Shown here piece by piece: positions 30,840-42,185 of a stretch of 64,000 nt of DNA. The stretch spans positions 1,567,442,501-1,567,506,500 of the forward strand of contig CM057449.1 of NCBI GenBank assembly GCA_016271365.2, in the 5' to 3' direction. Position 1 is the stretch's first letter; each line of letters begins with the position of its first letter. The notes under the pieces are model-generated. The model saw nothing but the letters and a program-made list of their open reading frames with translations, had not been told where the DNA came from and made no database searches. The position numbers and the translations under genes are program-made. The stretch comes from Neoceratodus forsteri. Taxonomy: Eukaryota; Chordata; Ceratodontiformes; Ceratodontidae.

Positions 30840-33030
30840 TGGTGTAAAGGAAGCCACGACTGGGACATGGCCATACCAGGCTACACTCAGTTCAGGAAGG
30901 CTAGGGAAGGGTGGAAGAGTGAAGGCATTGTGCTGTATGGGAGGAAGGGCATAAAAGTGATGGAAATGCAAGGGGAAACAGGTGGGAAAGGAGGAGTTGA
31001 AGGTGCTCTGGGTCATTCTGGAGACAGAAGCTGGTGCCACTGTTCACACAGGAGTGATATACAGATCTCCAATAGAAGAGGAATAACTGGATAAGGCAGA
31101 GGGGGAAGACATCTGTACAATGGCAGAAAAGGGGGAGGTACTGCTGGTTGGGAACTTCAATCTGCCACATACAGATTGGAGCCTTCCAGCTTTGGCATCA
31201 GCTAACAGCAGAGCCATCCTAGACTCACTGCAGGGTGCATTTCTCAGGCAACTAGTCCATGAGCCCAGTTGTGGTGGTGTAATACTGGACCTGGTGCTCA
31301 CAAACAGGGCCAGTTTTGCAGACATCAAGGAGGGATGCCATCTAGGAACCAGCAGTCACCACACATAGAGGATGATATATGGTCAACAGTTAACAACGCT
31401 GTGTACACTTTGAGAGGTTGCCATAACAACCTGATAGACCTCAAGAGCACAACTTGAGAGGTCTAGAGGTAACAAACCTTTGTGTGAAGCAAATAAACAA
31501 AACAAAACAATGTAAGAAATCACTGTGGTTCTCAAAGGAGGTGGCAGTGAAGGTTCAAGAGAAAAAGAAAGCATTCAGGAAGTACAAGGAATCACAGAAG
31601 GAGCAGGACAGAGAATTGTATCAATTAAAGCAAAAGGAAGCTGGGAAGGCAGTCAGAACAGCAAAGGCCTAAACCAAGGAAAAGACAGCCAACTCAGTTA
31701 AGGGGATAAAACTTTATAGGTACATCAGGGAACGAGAGAAGACCAAGGGAGGGATAGGAGGCTTAATAAAGGGGGGGTGGGCAGAGGGTGACAGTGAAAA
31801 GGCAGAGATACTAAACAAATACTTTTGCTCAGTATTTACAAATGAAGAGGGGGAGATACCTAAACCAAACAGTAGAAACACTCTGGATACAGAAGTTGAT
31901 GCCAGACCATTTACAGAAGAAAGGGTTCTGAAAGAACTCTTAAAACTGAAGGTGGACAAAGCAATGGGGCCTGATGGGATTCATCCCAGAATTCTAAAAG
32001 AACTAAGGGTAGAACTAGTGACACTACTGACTACCCTTTTTAACAAATCTTGGGAGGATGGTGTAGTACCTGAGGACTGGAGAAGGGTGGATGTGATTCT
32101 CCTTCACAAAAGTGGGAGGAAGACAGAGGCAGGAAACTACAGACCTGTTAGTTTGACCTCAGTGATAGGGAAAATGATGGAATCACTTCTGAAGGAAAGA
32201 ATTGTTGAGTACCTAGAGGCCAGTGGGGCACAGGACCCAAGGCAGCATGGATTCACAGTGGGAAGGTCATGTCAGAGAAATCTAACTGATTTCTTTGACT
32301 GGGTGACCAAAGCAGTAGACCAGGGAGGGGCTGTGGACATACTCTACCTAGACTTTAGTGCAGGATTTGAACAGTCCTGCACAAGCGATTAATAAACAAA
32401 TTAGCCAGCCTGGGAGGGGTGCCAGGGTGGTAGCATGGTAAAACACTGGCTGGACAACAGACACAGTGGGTAATAGTAAATGGAGTCCACAGTGAAGAAA
32501 GGGGGGTTACTAGTGGGGTACCGTGAGGGTTCAGTACTGGGGCCGGTCCTTTTTAATGTCTTTATAAGTGACATTGCAGAGGGACTGGAAGGGAAAGTAT
32601 GTCTCTTTGCAGATGACACAAAGATCTTCAACAGGGTTGATACACAAAGGGGGGTGGAAAGGATGAAAAGGGACTTGGCAAGGTTGGAGGAATGGTCAAA
32701 TGTATGGCAGCTTAATTTCAATGCAAAGAAGTGCAAAGTAATGCACCTGGGAAACAAAAACCCTGGGGAAGAGTACACAGTGGGGGTGAGAAACTGACAA
32801 CAACAAAAATGGAAAGAGACATGGTGATAGTCATATCAGATGACCTAAAGGTGGGCCAGCAATGTGAGAAGGCAGTAAGGAGGGTTGGGGGGCATACTGG
32901 GATGCATAGGGAGAGGCATCACCAGTAGAAAACAGGAAGTTGTTGGCCCTCTGTACAGACAGTTGGTAAGACCACATCTGGAGTATTGTGTACAGTTCTG
33001 GAGACCCCATCTCCGCAAAGACATAGACAG
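30840..33030 (+). pseudogene. CR1 copy 2 ORF2: endonuclease and reverse transcriptase
   Basis: Endonuclease: AIPGYTQFRKAREGW, then GNFNLPHTDWSLPALAS and VILDLVLTNRASF followed by CHLGTSSHHT. After a basic linker (VKQINKTKQCKKSLWFSKEV) comes the RT: KVDKAMGPDGIHPRILKELR, DVILLHKSGRKTEAGNYRPV, YLDFSAGF (normally SKAFDTVP; the motif is destroyed by a local deletion near 32360) and CLFADDTKIFNRVD. The thumb reads WQLNFNAKKCKVMHLGNKNP. Frameshifts near 32370, 32520 and 32790 inactivate it. Confidence 0.88.
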
Positions 33031-34055
33031 GGTGAAATGCATGTATAAGTGTAAGTAGCTTATCAGGGTCAAAGTAAGGGCTCAATCTAGCTTTATAAAA
33101 TGGAAAGGGAGTATTCTGTATCCCGATTGGTTGTTAGCCAGGCATTAGAAGTGCCTAATGCATAGATTAAAACAAGTGCTGGCCAGATTGACGCAGGATA
33201 AGAAAGAAATCTATGAACCACTAGAATTTGAAAAGAACTGTTAGCCCACTATTTTTCCCCCTTGCTTAGCCTACACATATAAATACACTTAGTAGTATAC
33301 ATGGGAAAACCAGTACTGATGGATTCATTAAAATGAACTATACAAATTCAGATGTAAGTCACATACATAGTTTTTATGCAAAATTCAGTATGATCTGCTC
33401 AGATGCTTGAGTCACAATCATTCTTAGAAGCACAATCCTGATGGTGGCTGCAGCACCCCACCCCCACACACATACTTGATTGCTCTCTCATGCCAAGCCT
33501 GACTTTAGTAGAGCTATACATAAAAATAAAAGCACACATTAATATCGGACATCAATAAAAAGCTATGTTTTCTTATCTGTGAGCCTTGTAAATCTTCCTC
33601 AGTCCAGCCGCCAGACCAACCACTGCTCATCCACTCATCCACTCTGTAACTTGAATGTAAACTGCAAACATCTCTTCTCCCACCATGTCAGCTCCATAGT
33701 GACAACTCTGCAACTTACCGGTGATTACTGATAATTTGCAGTCTCACTTACTGGTATTTCAGAATGTGCCTCTGTTTCACAAATGTGAAGGATCTTGGAA
33801 CTGTTTAAATAAAATAAAATTGTTTACTGAGCTTGAGTTGGAGCTCCATCCTGACTCATCTCCCTGTGGTCCTGAAATGCCATCCTCTGTCTCACTTTCT
33901 ATGGAGCCCAAGTCAAAACATGTTACATCAACTGCAAAAAAGGATTAATTAACTTGCCAAGTTGCCAATACTGTAACTTCCATTTTCACTTACACTCCTG
34001 ATTACCTGAGTATCAGAGCCCTCAGGTCCTCCTTTTGTGTCCCAAACAAAAACAG
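33031..34055. other. Unassigned sequence
   Basis: About 1 kb, AT-rich, with no supported gene or recognised element. It follows the truncated CR1 copy 2. Confidence 0.45.
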
Positions 34056-34070
34056 TGATATATAAATCAG

Positions 34071-34223
34071 TTAAAGGAACATATGGATGCAATAATGGCT
34101 AGTTTTAAGTGAAACACTGGCTGAGCATAAATGTTATTTATTTTGGCAGGTACTACATAACAACCACTTTGGGACCTGAGAGACTTTAGCATAAGTCACC
34201 ACTGCATTGGTATGTTCCTTTAA
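34071..34223. mobile_element. Kolobok/T2-like MITE with TTAA ends
   Basis: TTAAAGGAACATA at 34071 and its inverse TATGTTCCTTTAA at 34211-34223 delimit a 153-bp unit. The TTAA target plus AAGG-type terminus is the signature of amphibian T2 (Kolobok) MITEs. The outer flanks TATATAAATCAG and CTGATTTATATATA are also inverted, extending the symmetry to about 34056-34238. That could mean an insertion into a palindrome or a longer terminal repeat. Confidence 0.65.
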
Positions 34224-34259
34224 CTGATTTATATATAAGACAATAGAAACATTGCTGCA

Positions 34260-34470
34260 CATTTAACAAACTCTGGTCAGAGCCAACACGGCTGTTTCAG
34301 AGTGATGAGTCTGAGTGAAAACTACTCAAACATCCTGCTGCAGCTGATGGTGTACTTGTACTGGTTCAACAAATCAAGAGAAACACCAGGCATGAGTCTG
34401 TAGTCCAAGAGTAATACCAAATTGTAGAGGTAAAAAATCCAGACTGGATAAATACCTCCAACTGCAGAAA
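34260..34470. repeat. Sequence with hammerhead-like core and CACGGCTGTTTC motif
   Basis: Around 34285-34325: CAACACGGCTGTTTCAGAG, then GTGATGAGTCTGAGTGAAAA. The TGATGAG...GTGAAAA arrangement resembles a hammerhead CUGAUGA/GAAA core with a short stem II. Downstream is unassigned up to the palindrome at 34471. The ribozyme idea is weak because the opposite strand of stem III is not evident. Confidence 0.25.
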
Positions 34471-34650
34471 AAGTATTAGGTTATAGCCACACAGAGAGTG
34501 CTGTACTTACCTAGCGCTTCAGACATAAATTCAGTTATGTTCTTCATCAGGGGCCCCCGATGAAGAACTGAGTTTAAGTCTGAAACAGCAGGTAAGTGCA
34601 GCACTCTTTGTGTGGCTATAAGTGCTCTCTGTGTGACTATAACATAATAC
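34471..34650. repeat. Long hairpin, arms about 75-85 bp
   Basis: The left arm (34471-34554) and right arm (34552-34650) are inverted copies, for example TTATAGCCACACAGAGAGTG against CACTCTTTGTGTGGCTATAA. They meet at CATCAGGGGCCCCCGATG near 34550. The outer right part is present twice (34605-34620 and 34625-34650), indicating a small duplication. The centre carries GATGAAG and CTGAAAC motifs. It could be the fused ends of a non-autonomous retroelement or a small DNA transposon. Confidence 0.7.
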
Positions 34651-35086
34651 AATGTTCCTACAATTGAAAGTACTCATCCAAGCTGTTTCTTTTTTTTTTT
34701 ACCGCTACAAATTGGTGCTACTCCTGGAGCGTGGTCCCCTGCCTGTTTTAACAATAAGAACACCCTAGGAGTGATGTAGCTTTCAAGACACTGAGTCACT
34801 CAGTTGATGATGCTCCAAAATGCTGCAAGCATTTTCAGGTTTAGTTTAGGATCATAGAATAGAACAGGATTTGATATATGCTTGCATGTACAGTTACTAT
34901 GTCTCATGGTTATAAGAGTGCATTCTTGAGTTCTTTAGGTGACAGAACTGCAAAGTGAAGTGGAGCAGTTCTAGGACACAAAGGACTTGAGCAGAAACTC
35001 TTGTAGCCACAAGACACATGGGAACTGTACACATAAATATACTGTAAATCATGTTGAAGATTTCTGTTAAGAAATGCAACATGAAT
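34651..35086. other. Unassigned spacer
   Basis: No gene or recognised element; a T-run at 34690-34701. Confidence 0.4.
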
Positions 35087-35090
35087 TTAA

Positions 35091-35960
35091 AGAGCAGGTT
35101 TCTATTCTACAAACTTTCACACCCCCTCAACATAAAGGTACTACGTCAGAATAACACCACTGAAAACAGCACGGTCAAGAACCGCACCAGTCATATGCCA
35201 CTTTATGTTTTGGGGGGGCTCTGCCCACTGCACCCCCCAGACTAACAGATCCTAACTCTGGAGGTAGCGGATCACGGGACAAGAAGAAAATTGTGGGGCT
35301 ATGGAATACTGTTTCCACGGCACCTTGTAAAAAAAAAATTAAGTCCTGATAAAGGCAAAATCTATGGAGACCAAGATTAGAACCCTGGTTTCCACTACCA
35401 CCATGCCAAGCTGCTACATGCCTCAGCCCTCCATGCCACGGGAGCAGCTCAGATAACCTCCAGAATTCTACTGCCCTTGTCCTGTGGCAGCACCATGGAC
35501 AGTGACCTGGGAAGCGCTTACTGCAAGCTCTGTAAATCCCCTCTCGCTGTTCATGGCAGCGCTATTCAGACTAGTGCTTTCTTTACATGCACTATTCTGG
35601 TAGCACTATTCTGACTGGGAAGGGGAACATAAACAGCACCTTACCAGGCACTTAATCCATGCAACCATAAAGTTAATTGTTGACTTGCTATATTCATAGA
35701 AATTACACTTGTAAAAAACCACAGTGGAGCGGGTAGACAAAATGCTCCTACTTCCTTATGCAGAGACGCATCCCCATGCTAGCATGTTTTGTGATGTCAG
35801 TACAAGATGGTGTGGAGACGAGCTCCATAGGCAATACTGTGGCCAGTTTTCACAAGCGTTATTTTATACTTTTAACTGCCGACATTGAGAAAAGAAGCCA
35901 CCACTTAACTAACAAGGACTTGGAGCGGGAGTGAAAGTTTACAGAATAGAAACCTGCTCT
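35091..35960. mobile_element. 870-bp TTAA-flanked inverted-repeat element
   Basis: TTAA at 35087-35090 and 35961-35964 flank inverted ends: AGAGCAGGTTTCTATTCTAC at 35091 and AGAGCAGGTTTCTATTCTGT read from 35960; similarity continues for about 34 bp (AAACTTTCAC). TTAA targets are used by piggyBac and Kolobok; the terminus AGAGCAGG fits Kolobok/T2 better than the CCY start of piggyBac. The interior encodes nothing recognisable, so it is non-autonomous. Confidence 0.7.
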
Positions 35961-35964
35961 TTAA

Positions 35965-37550
35965 AAAACAATTATTACATTTCATGGAAAATTAAAGAAA
36001 CCCCTGTGTGATGAAATGGACTAGGCTATCTGAACTTAGAACTGTAGCATTAAAACTGTTTGCATGAGATGTTTTGTGGGAAAAATAGTACTTGAAATGT
36101 TTATAAATAATCCTGATTAGCCAAGAATTATATCATCATTTATTGTTTTGTGTATAGAGGTCCAGCCATGCAAACCAAACCTGTGTTGTCACTGACCTCA
36201 AGAGTAATCAGAACCCTGCTGGAAATGCAGGCTTGTTGTGTATGTGACTGGGCATCCACTGTTATACAATTTCTTTATTATCTTCAAAAATACATTACCC
36301 TCCAACACACACATACGGCATATGATTTTGGGACTTTTTTTTTTCTGTCCCATCGTGTTCGGTGACCCCCACTCCTTCGGTCTCCACACAAGTCCTCTGC
36401 AAGCCCCACTGTCCTTACTCGTGCCTCCTCTCCCCCCAAATTACAGCCGGTCCTTGGTATATCCTGGCATATCCCTTCGCTGGGTGGGTCCCCCTCCTCC
36501 AAGGGGGAAGGCACCAGGGGGAAAACCCCTAGCACACACTATTAGGGCCCAGGGATGCTGCCAAGAAGAAGGAGGCCCCGGGAAGGCACCGGAGGTGTCA
36601 GGGACAGCGAGCCATCATCCAGCAGCCAGTGAACAGTATTTCCACTTTTCTAGGTTCCCCTGCACACCACTCATGTAGTATCCCCAGTCTCCACTGGGGG
36701 CTGCTACCTAGCAAGGCCATCCCCAAACCCACCCCAGGATAGGAGCGCAGTCCTATGGATGCTCGATCCTTATCCTCCCCTGCCGACCCCCAGCAAACCG
36801 AGTCCATTCTCAAACCTGGGTCGCCGGCATGGGTCAAGGTAAGGTGCCCGCGCCTCAACCCTCTATGCCACTGGGCTGGTGGAACATTTGAAAACTAATA
36901 AGCCACACTACACCCAACTGCTAATACTCCTTGCCATGTTACTGACAGTTTATTTGTTTTTACAATCATTTGAAAAAAGCTTATGTAACCCAGGCACCAT
37001 CTATCCAAGGGCTACAACCTCTGCCTTGTGGGCCCATAAACAAGGTTGAAGGGCCAGGATTCCTATTTTACTTTAAAACTGGTTCTTTCCCACAGATCAC
37101 AATATTATGCAGTGCCTCCATCCAGAGTATACATTTATGTGGGCTTGATAATACCTGGTACAACCCCCTGGGATGCTGTACCAGCCCACAATACCATAAA
37201 GCCATCCCACATATGACCCAATAACCAAAACCCTACATTTCTACATTTGCTGAATTAAAGGCTCACTCTAAAAATATGCTCATGACAGAAGAATTATGCA
37301 AAAACAATTAAACAACAATTTATTTACAAGGGGTGAGGATTAGGAAGGGTGAATTGGATGCAGAGGTTAAAATATTTACATTAAATGGCATTGATTTAGA
37401 TTGCCATTGCAATTGTCTTCGGAATAATCATTTTGCATCTTACATTCAGACATTAATCACAGTGGCTACCCCCCAACCTTCTGATGGTTTCAGAATACTA
37501 TTCTCTCTATCTAGCTAGCTGCACTAGGAAAATCAGGTTACGCATTGCCC
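35965..37550. other. Unassigned sequence including a GC-rich patch
   Basis: No gene supported. From about 36350 to 36870 the sequence is clearly GC-rich compared with both sides, with CCGG- and CGCG-type sites and proline-rich frames on both strands that look like composition artefacts. A T-run precedes it at 36333-36345. The remainder (36890-37550) is AT-rich without features. Confidence 0.35.
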
Positions 37551-39420
37551 ACACTGGTACCAGTCCCAGACTATTATAGAACCATGCAACTCTGCACTTT
37601 AAACCTGGGTACCCAGTACCAAGTTCTTTAGGTGCTGGTCTGATAAAGTTGCAGCTGAGTTGGCTGGAGTCACAGCTGGTTGGGGCCCTTAAAAGAAAAT
37701 CAAGTTAGCCTCCTTTCTTTAGGTTACTTTAATAACTCTGCCTGATCTTGCAAAGTGAAATTTAAACTTTAACTCTTTGACCGGACGTTGTACATAGCAG
37801 ATCTTGGGTTAACTATTTACAGTTTTTACAGGGTGGTAGAGGATGGCTCTGCCTATTCTCAGTTTTGAAGTTATCATTGGTGTAGAGAACCTGTAGCTGA
37901 AGTGCAGGCAGAAGCTTTGGCTGACCCCTTTTTTACAAAGCTCTTGCAGCTTGCAGACTGGATCTCTCTCTGCTTTGGATGGTTGCCCCTTCCCTCTGGG
38001 CATACAGTCACATTCAGGTACAGACCAGGCCAGAACTGGGGCTGACATGCTTTGGACCCCCATGTCTAGGCTGTGCCCCTCAGGGGGAAGTGCATATGGC
38101 AATGCATAGCTGGTACACCACCAGGCTGACTCCCAGGCTGATCTGGAAACAGTCTCTTGCAACAATTCAGCACATTTCACATTCAGCACATTTTGGTTGC
38201 TTCAGGTGGTCACAATCTCTTCAATCATGTGCTAGAATGGCAGGCATAGTCCTTTTAGCTTTCAAGATACAGTCTCTCAAACATGAGTGCTTTCCCCTAG
38301 GGCTAGGGCGGATCCAAAACTCGCATAGCCCATACATAGGCACATTCTCCTTCTCTCTCAAGTTGCAGATGTAGCCTGAGGCACGGCTCACAACCACTTC
38401 AACCCTTACTTGTTAGCAAATTCACTTTCTCAGACACTTCTCAAAGCACAGTACACAATAGCAAAGTCCCTCTTTACTATGCTGGCAATTACAGCTCCAA
38501 ATGGACATTCACTGTCCTCACTGGAAATGTCAGGAAAAGCTCTGTTCTCAGGATACTCCTCTTCCAGTCCTGTAGGCACTTTCAAACAGTCACATCAAGC
38601 ATTCTCAAACACTGGACCCTTCTTCGATCATTTGCAACAGATGTCCACCCTATTCCAGGCACTGGTTAGATGCAGGGTGCAGGCAGAACTTGAGCACCTC
38701 TTGGCTCTCTGGGCTGCTCAGCACCAAGCAGGTCTCCAAATTACTTGAACTTGTAAACATAAATTTACTCACTCAGAATTATTTAGAAAGCTTTTCATTT
38801 CCTGAAGTTGCAGCTTCATCAGCACTCTCACTGCTGAGGCAGAACATTATTGTAGCTCTCTCACAGTTGAAGATGAATTCAGGTTTCACCCACATTTTCC
38901 CCAAAATGTGGAAAGGCAAAATGCTAGCCCTGGGAGGCAAATTCTGGCAACCCCCAGAGCAGTGACTTTCATTTCTTGCAGCCACTTCAGGAGACATAGC
39001 CCCCTTCCCCTGTGGAGGGGCTCCCACTAAACACACCAGGCCCATTCTTTTTAGCTGAGGGCCAGAGTCCCCCCCTCTGTGGAGGGTCTCATGCTGAATT
39101 GAACTTAGCCTGCAAAGTCTCTGGGTTTTTGGGAGCTCTCTGAAGCTCCTGATTGGCTGAATTCACTTGTCTATCTTGAAAATGAATATTCATTAGGCCT
39201 CCATGATGTCTGATAGGCTCCCTGTTTAGGCACCTAAATTAGATCCCTTCTTTTTCCCCACAAGTCCTCTGCACTGTCCTATCAGTCTCTGGCAAATGTC
39301 CCAAAAGGCTCCACAGTAAATCCTGGCTTTCTGATTGGCTGCTAGCTGCAAACATGTCTGCTCAACACAGTAGTCCCTATGCAGTCCACTACAGTCCCAA
39401 CAATATCATTCTGGGGCAGC
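37550..39420 (-). other. Unassigned block, possibly LTR-like
   Basis: No credible ORF. On the minus strand a segment starts TGTTGGGACTGTAGTGG at about 39405 and runs through repeated 'attggct' (CCAAT-like) motifs, which loosely resembles a retroviral-type LTR. I could not find a matching CA end with a target duplication. Within it, phrases such as CTGTGGAGGGGCTCCC and CTGTGGAGGGTCTC (about 39010 and 39080) recur. Confidence 0.25.
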
Positions 39421-40400
39421 CAGTATAATCATTTTTATTTTAATCATAGCCATACAGATTGATAGCCATTACTGTGCCCTCCGTAGTGACCACAACATTT
39501 AGTATTTTAGATGCACCCCAAGCCTGTTGCTGCTACCAAAATAAACAGTTTCTTAGCTGCAGACAGACAACTCCTTAAGATTTATAGGGCTCTTATTAAT
39601 ATTCATGAGCCCTGGCCCAGCGTTTCTCAGTGCTCTTTATTTATTATATAAAGCAGGCTCTCTTGGCCCTTGCTGTGGTCACCAGTCCCCTCTTTATCTT
39701 TTCCAGGGGCCAGGACCACCAGTGAGCCACTTGTTGGACCGCAATTGCCGCAGGAGATCGGAGCACACTTGTGCATACATGCAAGCCGTCAGCTGGCTGT
39801 AAAGTGTATGTGGGGAAATACCGACAGCTCTGCAGTTACTCTGAAAGCCCATGATGGGCAAAAACAAATGAAAGGGATGTTTGAGGGCTTTAGGGGCACA
39901 CTAGAGCCTGGGGCAGTGGTGGTGCAGATTGGAGGAACACTAGAGGCACTCAAGGAGGCAGTTGGGAGCAACAGGAGATAATAGAGCTATTAAGATAAGC
40001 CCCACAGGGGGGTTACATTTACTTCATAAAAAAGGAAGACCAGGGTGATGAACCAGAGCAAGATCTGCACTTATGTGCTTCCATTTAAATTAACACGGAT
40101 TCACACAAATACGTTATAGTACAGACTGTGCTCATGCTTGTTTCCCAGCTTCTTTCATTTTTGTAAGTAAGATTCTTATTAAATGATTTCAAAAGCAAAA
40201 GATTATCAGTGGCATTGGGTGGGGCATTAGCAGCTGGGTGCAGGGTGGGTTTATTAGCTAAAATTAATAAAAAAATAGAAAGTTTGCTGTCTTTGGGTCT
40301 ATGTGTGCATGTGTGGTGAGGGGGAGACAACAATTGTGAGAAGAACAGAGCACAGGTAACACTGATTTTCCATTCTTATTAAAAAGTTATTACACGACAG
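39421..40400. other. Unassigned sequence
   Basis: Nothing recognised. The 103-codon frame at 39670-39981 has no domain features. Confidence 0.4.
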
Positions 40401-40440
40401 ACACATGTAACAGCATTCTATGACCTCTGCCTTGTGGTAC

Positions 40441-40689
40441 CAAAGTTTTTCAGTTTGGATGGAAAGCCATGCAGAACAGAACCAACAGTAAAATAATTAT
40501 GAGGCACACAGCTTCACTGACTTAAATAATAGTATAAATAACTAGTCTGAAACACACACTTTTTCAAGAAAGCAACACTGTAGCAGCTTATTGTGAATAA
40601 CCAAGCTCTGTGGAAGCCCTCCCTTACAAGATCTGTTATTTAATACAGCTCACAGAGATGGGCTAAATGTGGCAGGCTGAAGAGTAGAG

Positions 40690-40730
<41 letters not shown>

Positions 40731-40845
40731 TGACAGCACAGCTGGGCTCTGTTCTCTGTGGGACACTCTTTCTGCTGAAACTTACAGCAGAGCTTCAGTT
40801 TGGATGGAAAGTCATGCAGAATAGACCTAACAGTAAACAAGCATT
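40441..40845. repeat. Local dispersed repeat, copies A and B, with (GT)n
   Basis: Copy A is at 40449-40490 (CAGTTTGGATGGAAAGCCAT). Copy B is at 40691-40845: a (GT)n run at 40691-40729, then GGGCTCTGTTCTC, TTTCTGCTGAAACTTACAG and GGATGGAAAGTCATGCAGAA. A third copy is at 42036-42185. The run of GT followed by the same single-copy-looking text in B and C suggests a segmental or retroposed duplication. Confidence 0.6.
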
Positions 40846-42030
40846 TGACAATGCTGAATGTTTCATGCTTTGCACCAGTACATACTCAGATGTTACATGG
40901 GCACTTGGGCTGCAAGTGCAAGGAATGCTGGGATTGGCAAACAGCTCTCTTACAGCACTAAGTGTGCAGGATTCACTTCGGGGAAAAATCCATTTAGTTT
41001 TTTTTTTACACCTTGACAGATATAGATGGTGTTGAATAGACAGGGTATTTAGAAGAATAATAACTGTCTTGAAACTAGGAGATGGTTGGTGCAGAGGATC
41101 ACCATTGACAGAAGGCAAATACTTGGATCACTGCGGGAAGGATGGCAGTCAAAGCAGTTGAGCACAAGAAAAAGGAGAATACATGTAGGGATCTGCCAGT
41201 TATTCTTTGTATTGAATTTCAATATATGAAACATCATAACAACAAGAATTAACCATGTTACGATCTATGCATCACTCGGATCATGGCAAGTCTTGGAAGA
41301 TATGCAAGGGCTAAAAAGGGAGGGGTAAGGGTAGCATACAAAGGGGGTATGGAGGGCTAGGGTATGAGGAGGGGAACATAAGTGTTATGGGAGGGGTGAT
41401 GAGAAAGGAAATAAGGAGGAGGGTCAGGAGAGGATTGTAAAAGTTAGTGACATCAATATAAACACAATTCTATAAGTGTGGGTTCACTTTTCCAATTTCA
41501 TTCATAAATAGAGACACAAAAACATTTAGAATGAATATGTGTCTTTGTCTAGGTTAACTTTGCTTGTAATTTACACTTGGTGCTGGAGAGAAACAGAGGT
41601 ATACTATTATGTTTCCCCTGTATTTAAAAGTTGGCACAGTAAGGAGACTAAGTTCCATACTACTTGCATCTAGAGGGACAGGCAAGGGTTAAATTTTCTT
41701 TAGAGACTTGCTAGTTTAGTAAGAATGGCTGTAATCTGGGACATCATCCTGTAGTTTCAAACTGCCTTCAGAAGCAGAGGCAGAAAAATCTTTAAACAGT
41801 AATAAAATAAAAAATATCAGCGCAACACAGTTTAAACTCTGTAGATTGTTCCCCACTGTTCTGATGTAGTCTGGTCAGGTTGTCAGTGTTGCTCAAGATG
41901 TTTTTCCTTTAATTTTACAGGATGACAGCTGATTAGCTGTTTGTTGAGTGGCTTCATGCAAATCAAAGACACCCTCTCTGATTTGAGTGGTTTGGTTCTT
42001 TTGAATTACAAGCAGTTAAAGAAGAGTGGT
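40846..42030. other. Unassigned sequence
   Basis: No gene supported on either strand. A T-run at 40998-41008 and a G-rich stretch at 41310-41420 are the only visible composition features. Confidence 0.4.
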
Positions 42031-42033
42031 GTC

Positions 42034-42035
<2 letters not shown>

Positions 42036-42085
<50 letters not shown>

Positions 42086-42185
42086 CATGGATGGGCTCTG
42101 TTTGACACTCTTTTTCTGCTGAAACTTACAGTTCAGTTTCAGTCTGGATGGAAAGCTCTGCAGAACAGACCTAAGGGCACAGTTA
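42036..42185. repeat. Local dispersed repeat, copy C, with (GT)n(GA)n
   Basis: (GT)n at 42036-42067 then (GA)n to about 42085, followed by GATGGGCTCTGTTTGACACT and TTTCTGCTGAAACTTACAG, then GGATGGAAAGCTCTGCAGAA. It matches copy B at 40.7 kb in the same orientation. Confidence 0.65.

Larger units (their letters stand above)
29650..33030 (+). mobile_element. CR1-type LINE, copy 2, lacking its 3' end
   Basis: Plus-strand LINE with an ORF1 remnant (about 29800-30520), endonuclease (30860-31370) and RT (31900-33030). Its sequence is very close to copy 3 (46.3-49.5 kb) over the RT, with long stretches differing at only a few bases. It stops abruptly at about 33030, after the text for a '[15 protein letters not shown]' segment, where copy 3 carries on for about 500 bp more. 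Loss of the 3' end cannot come from ordinary 5' truncation, so a deletion or recombination after insertion is likely. Confidence 0.88.

Noticed and set aside
36238..36678. 146-codon Pro-rich plus-strand frame
   Set aside because: High GC composition opens frames on both strands here; no recognisable motif.
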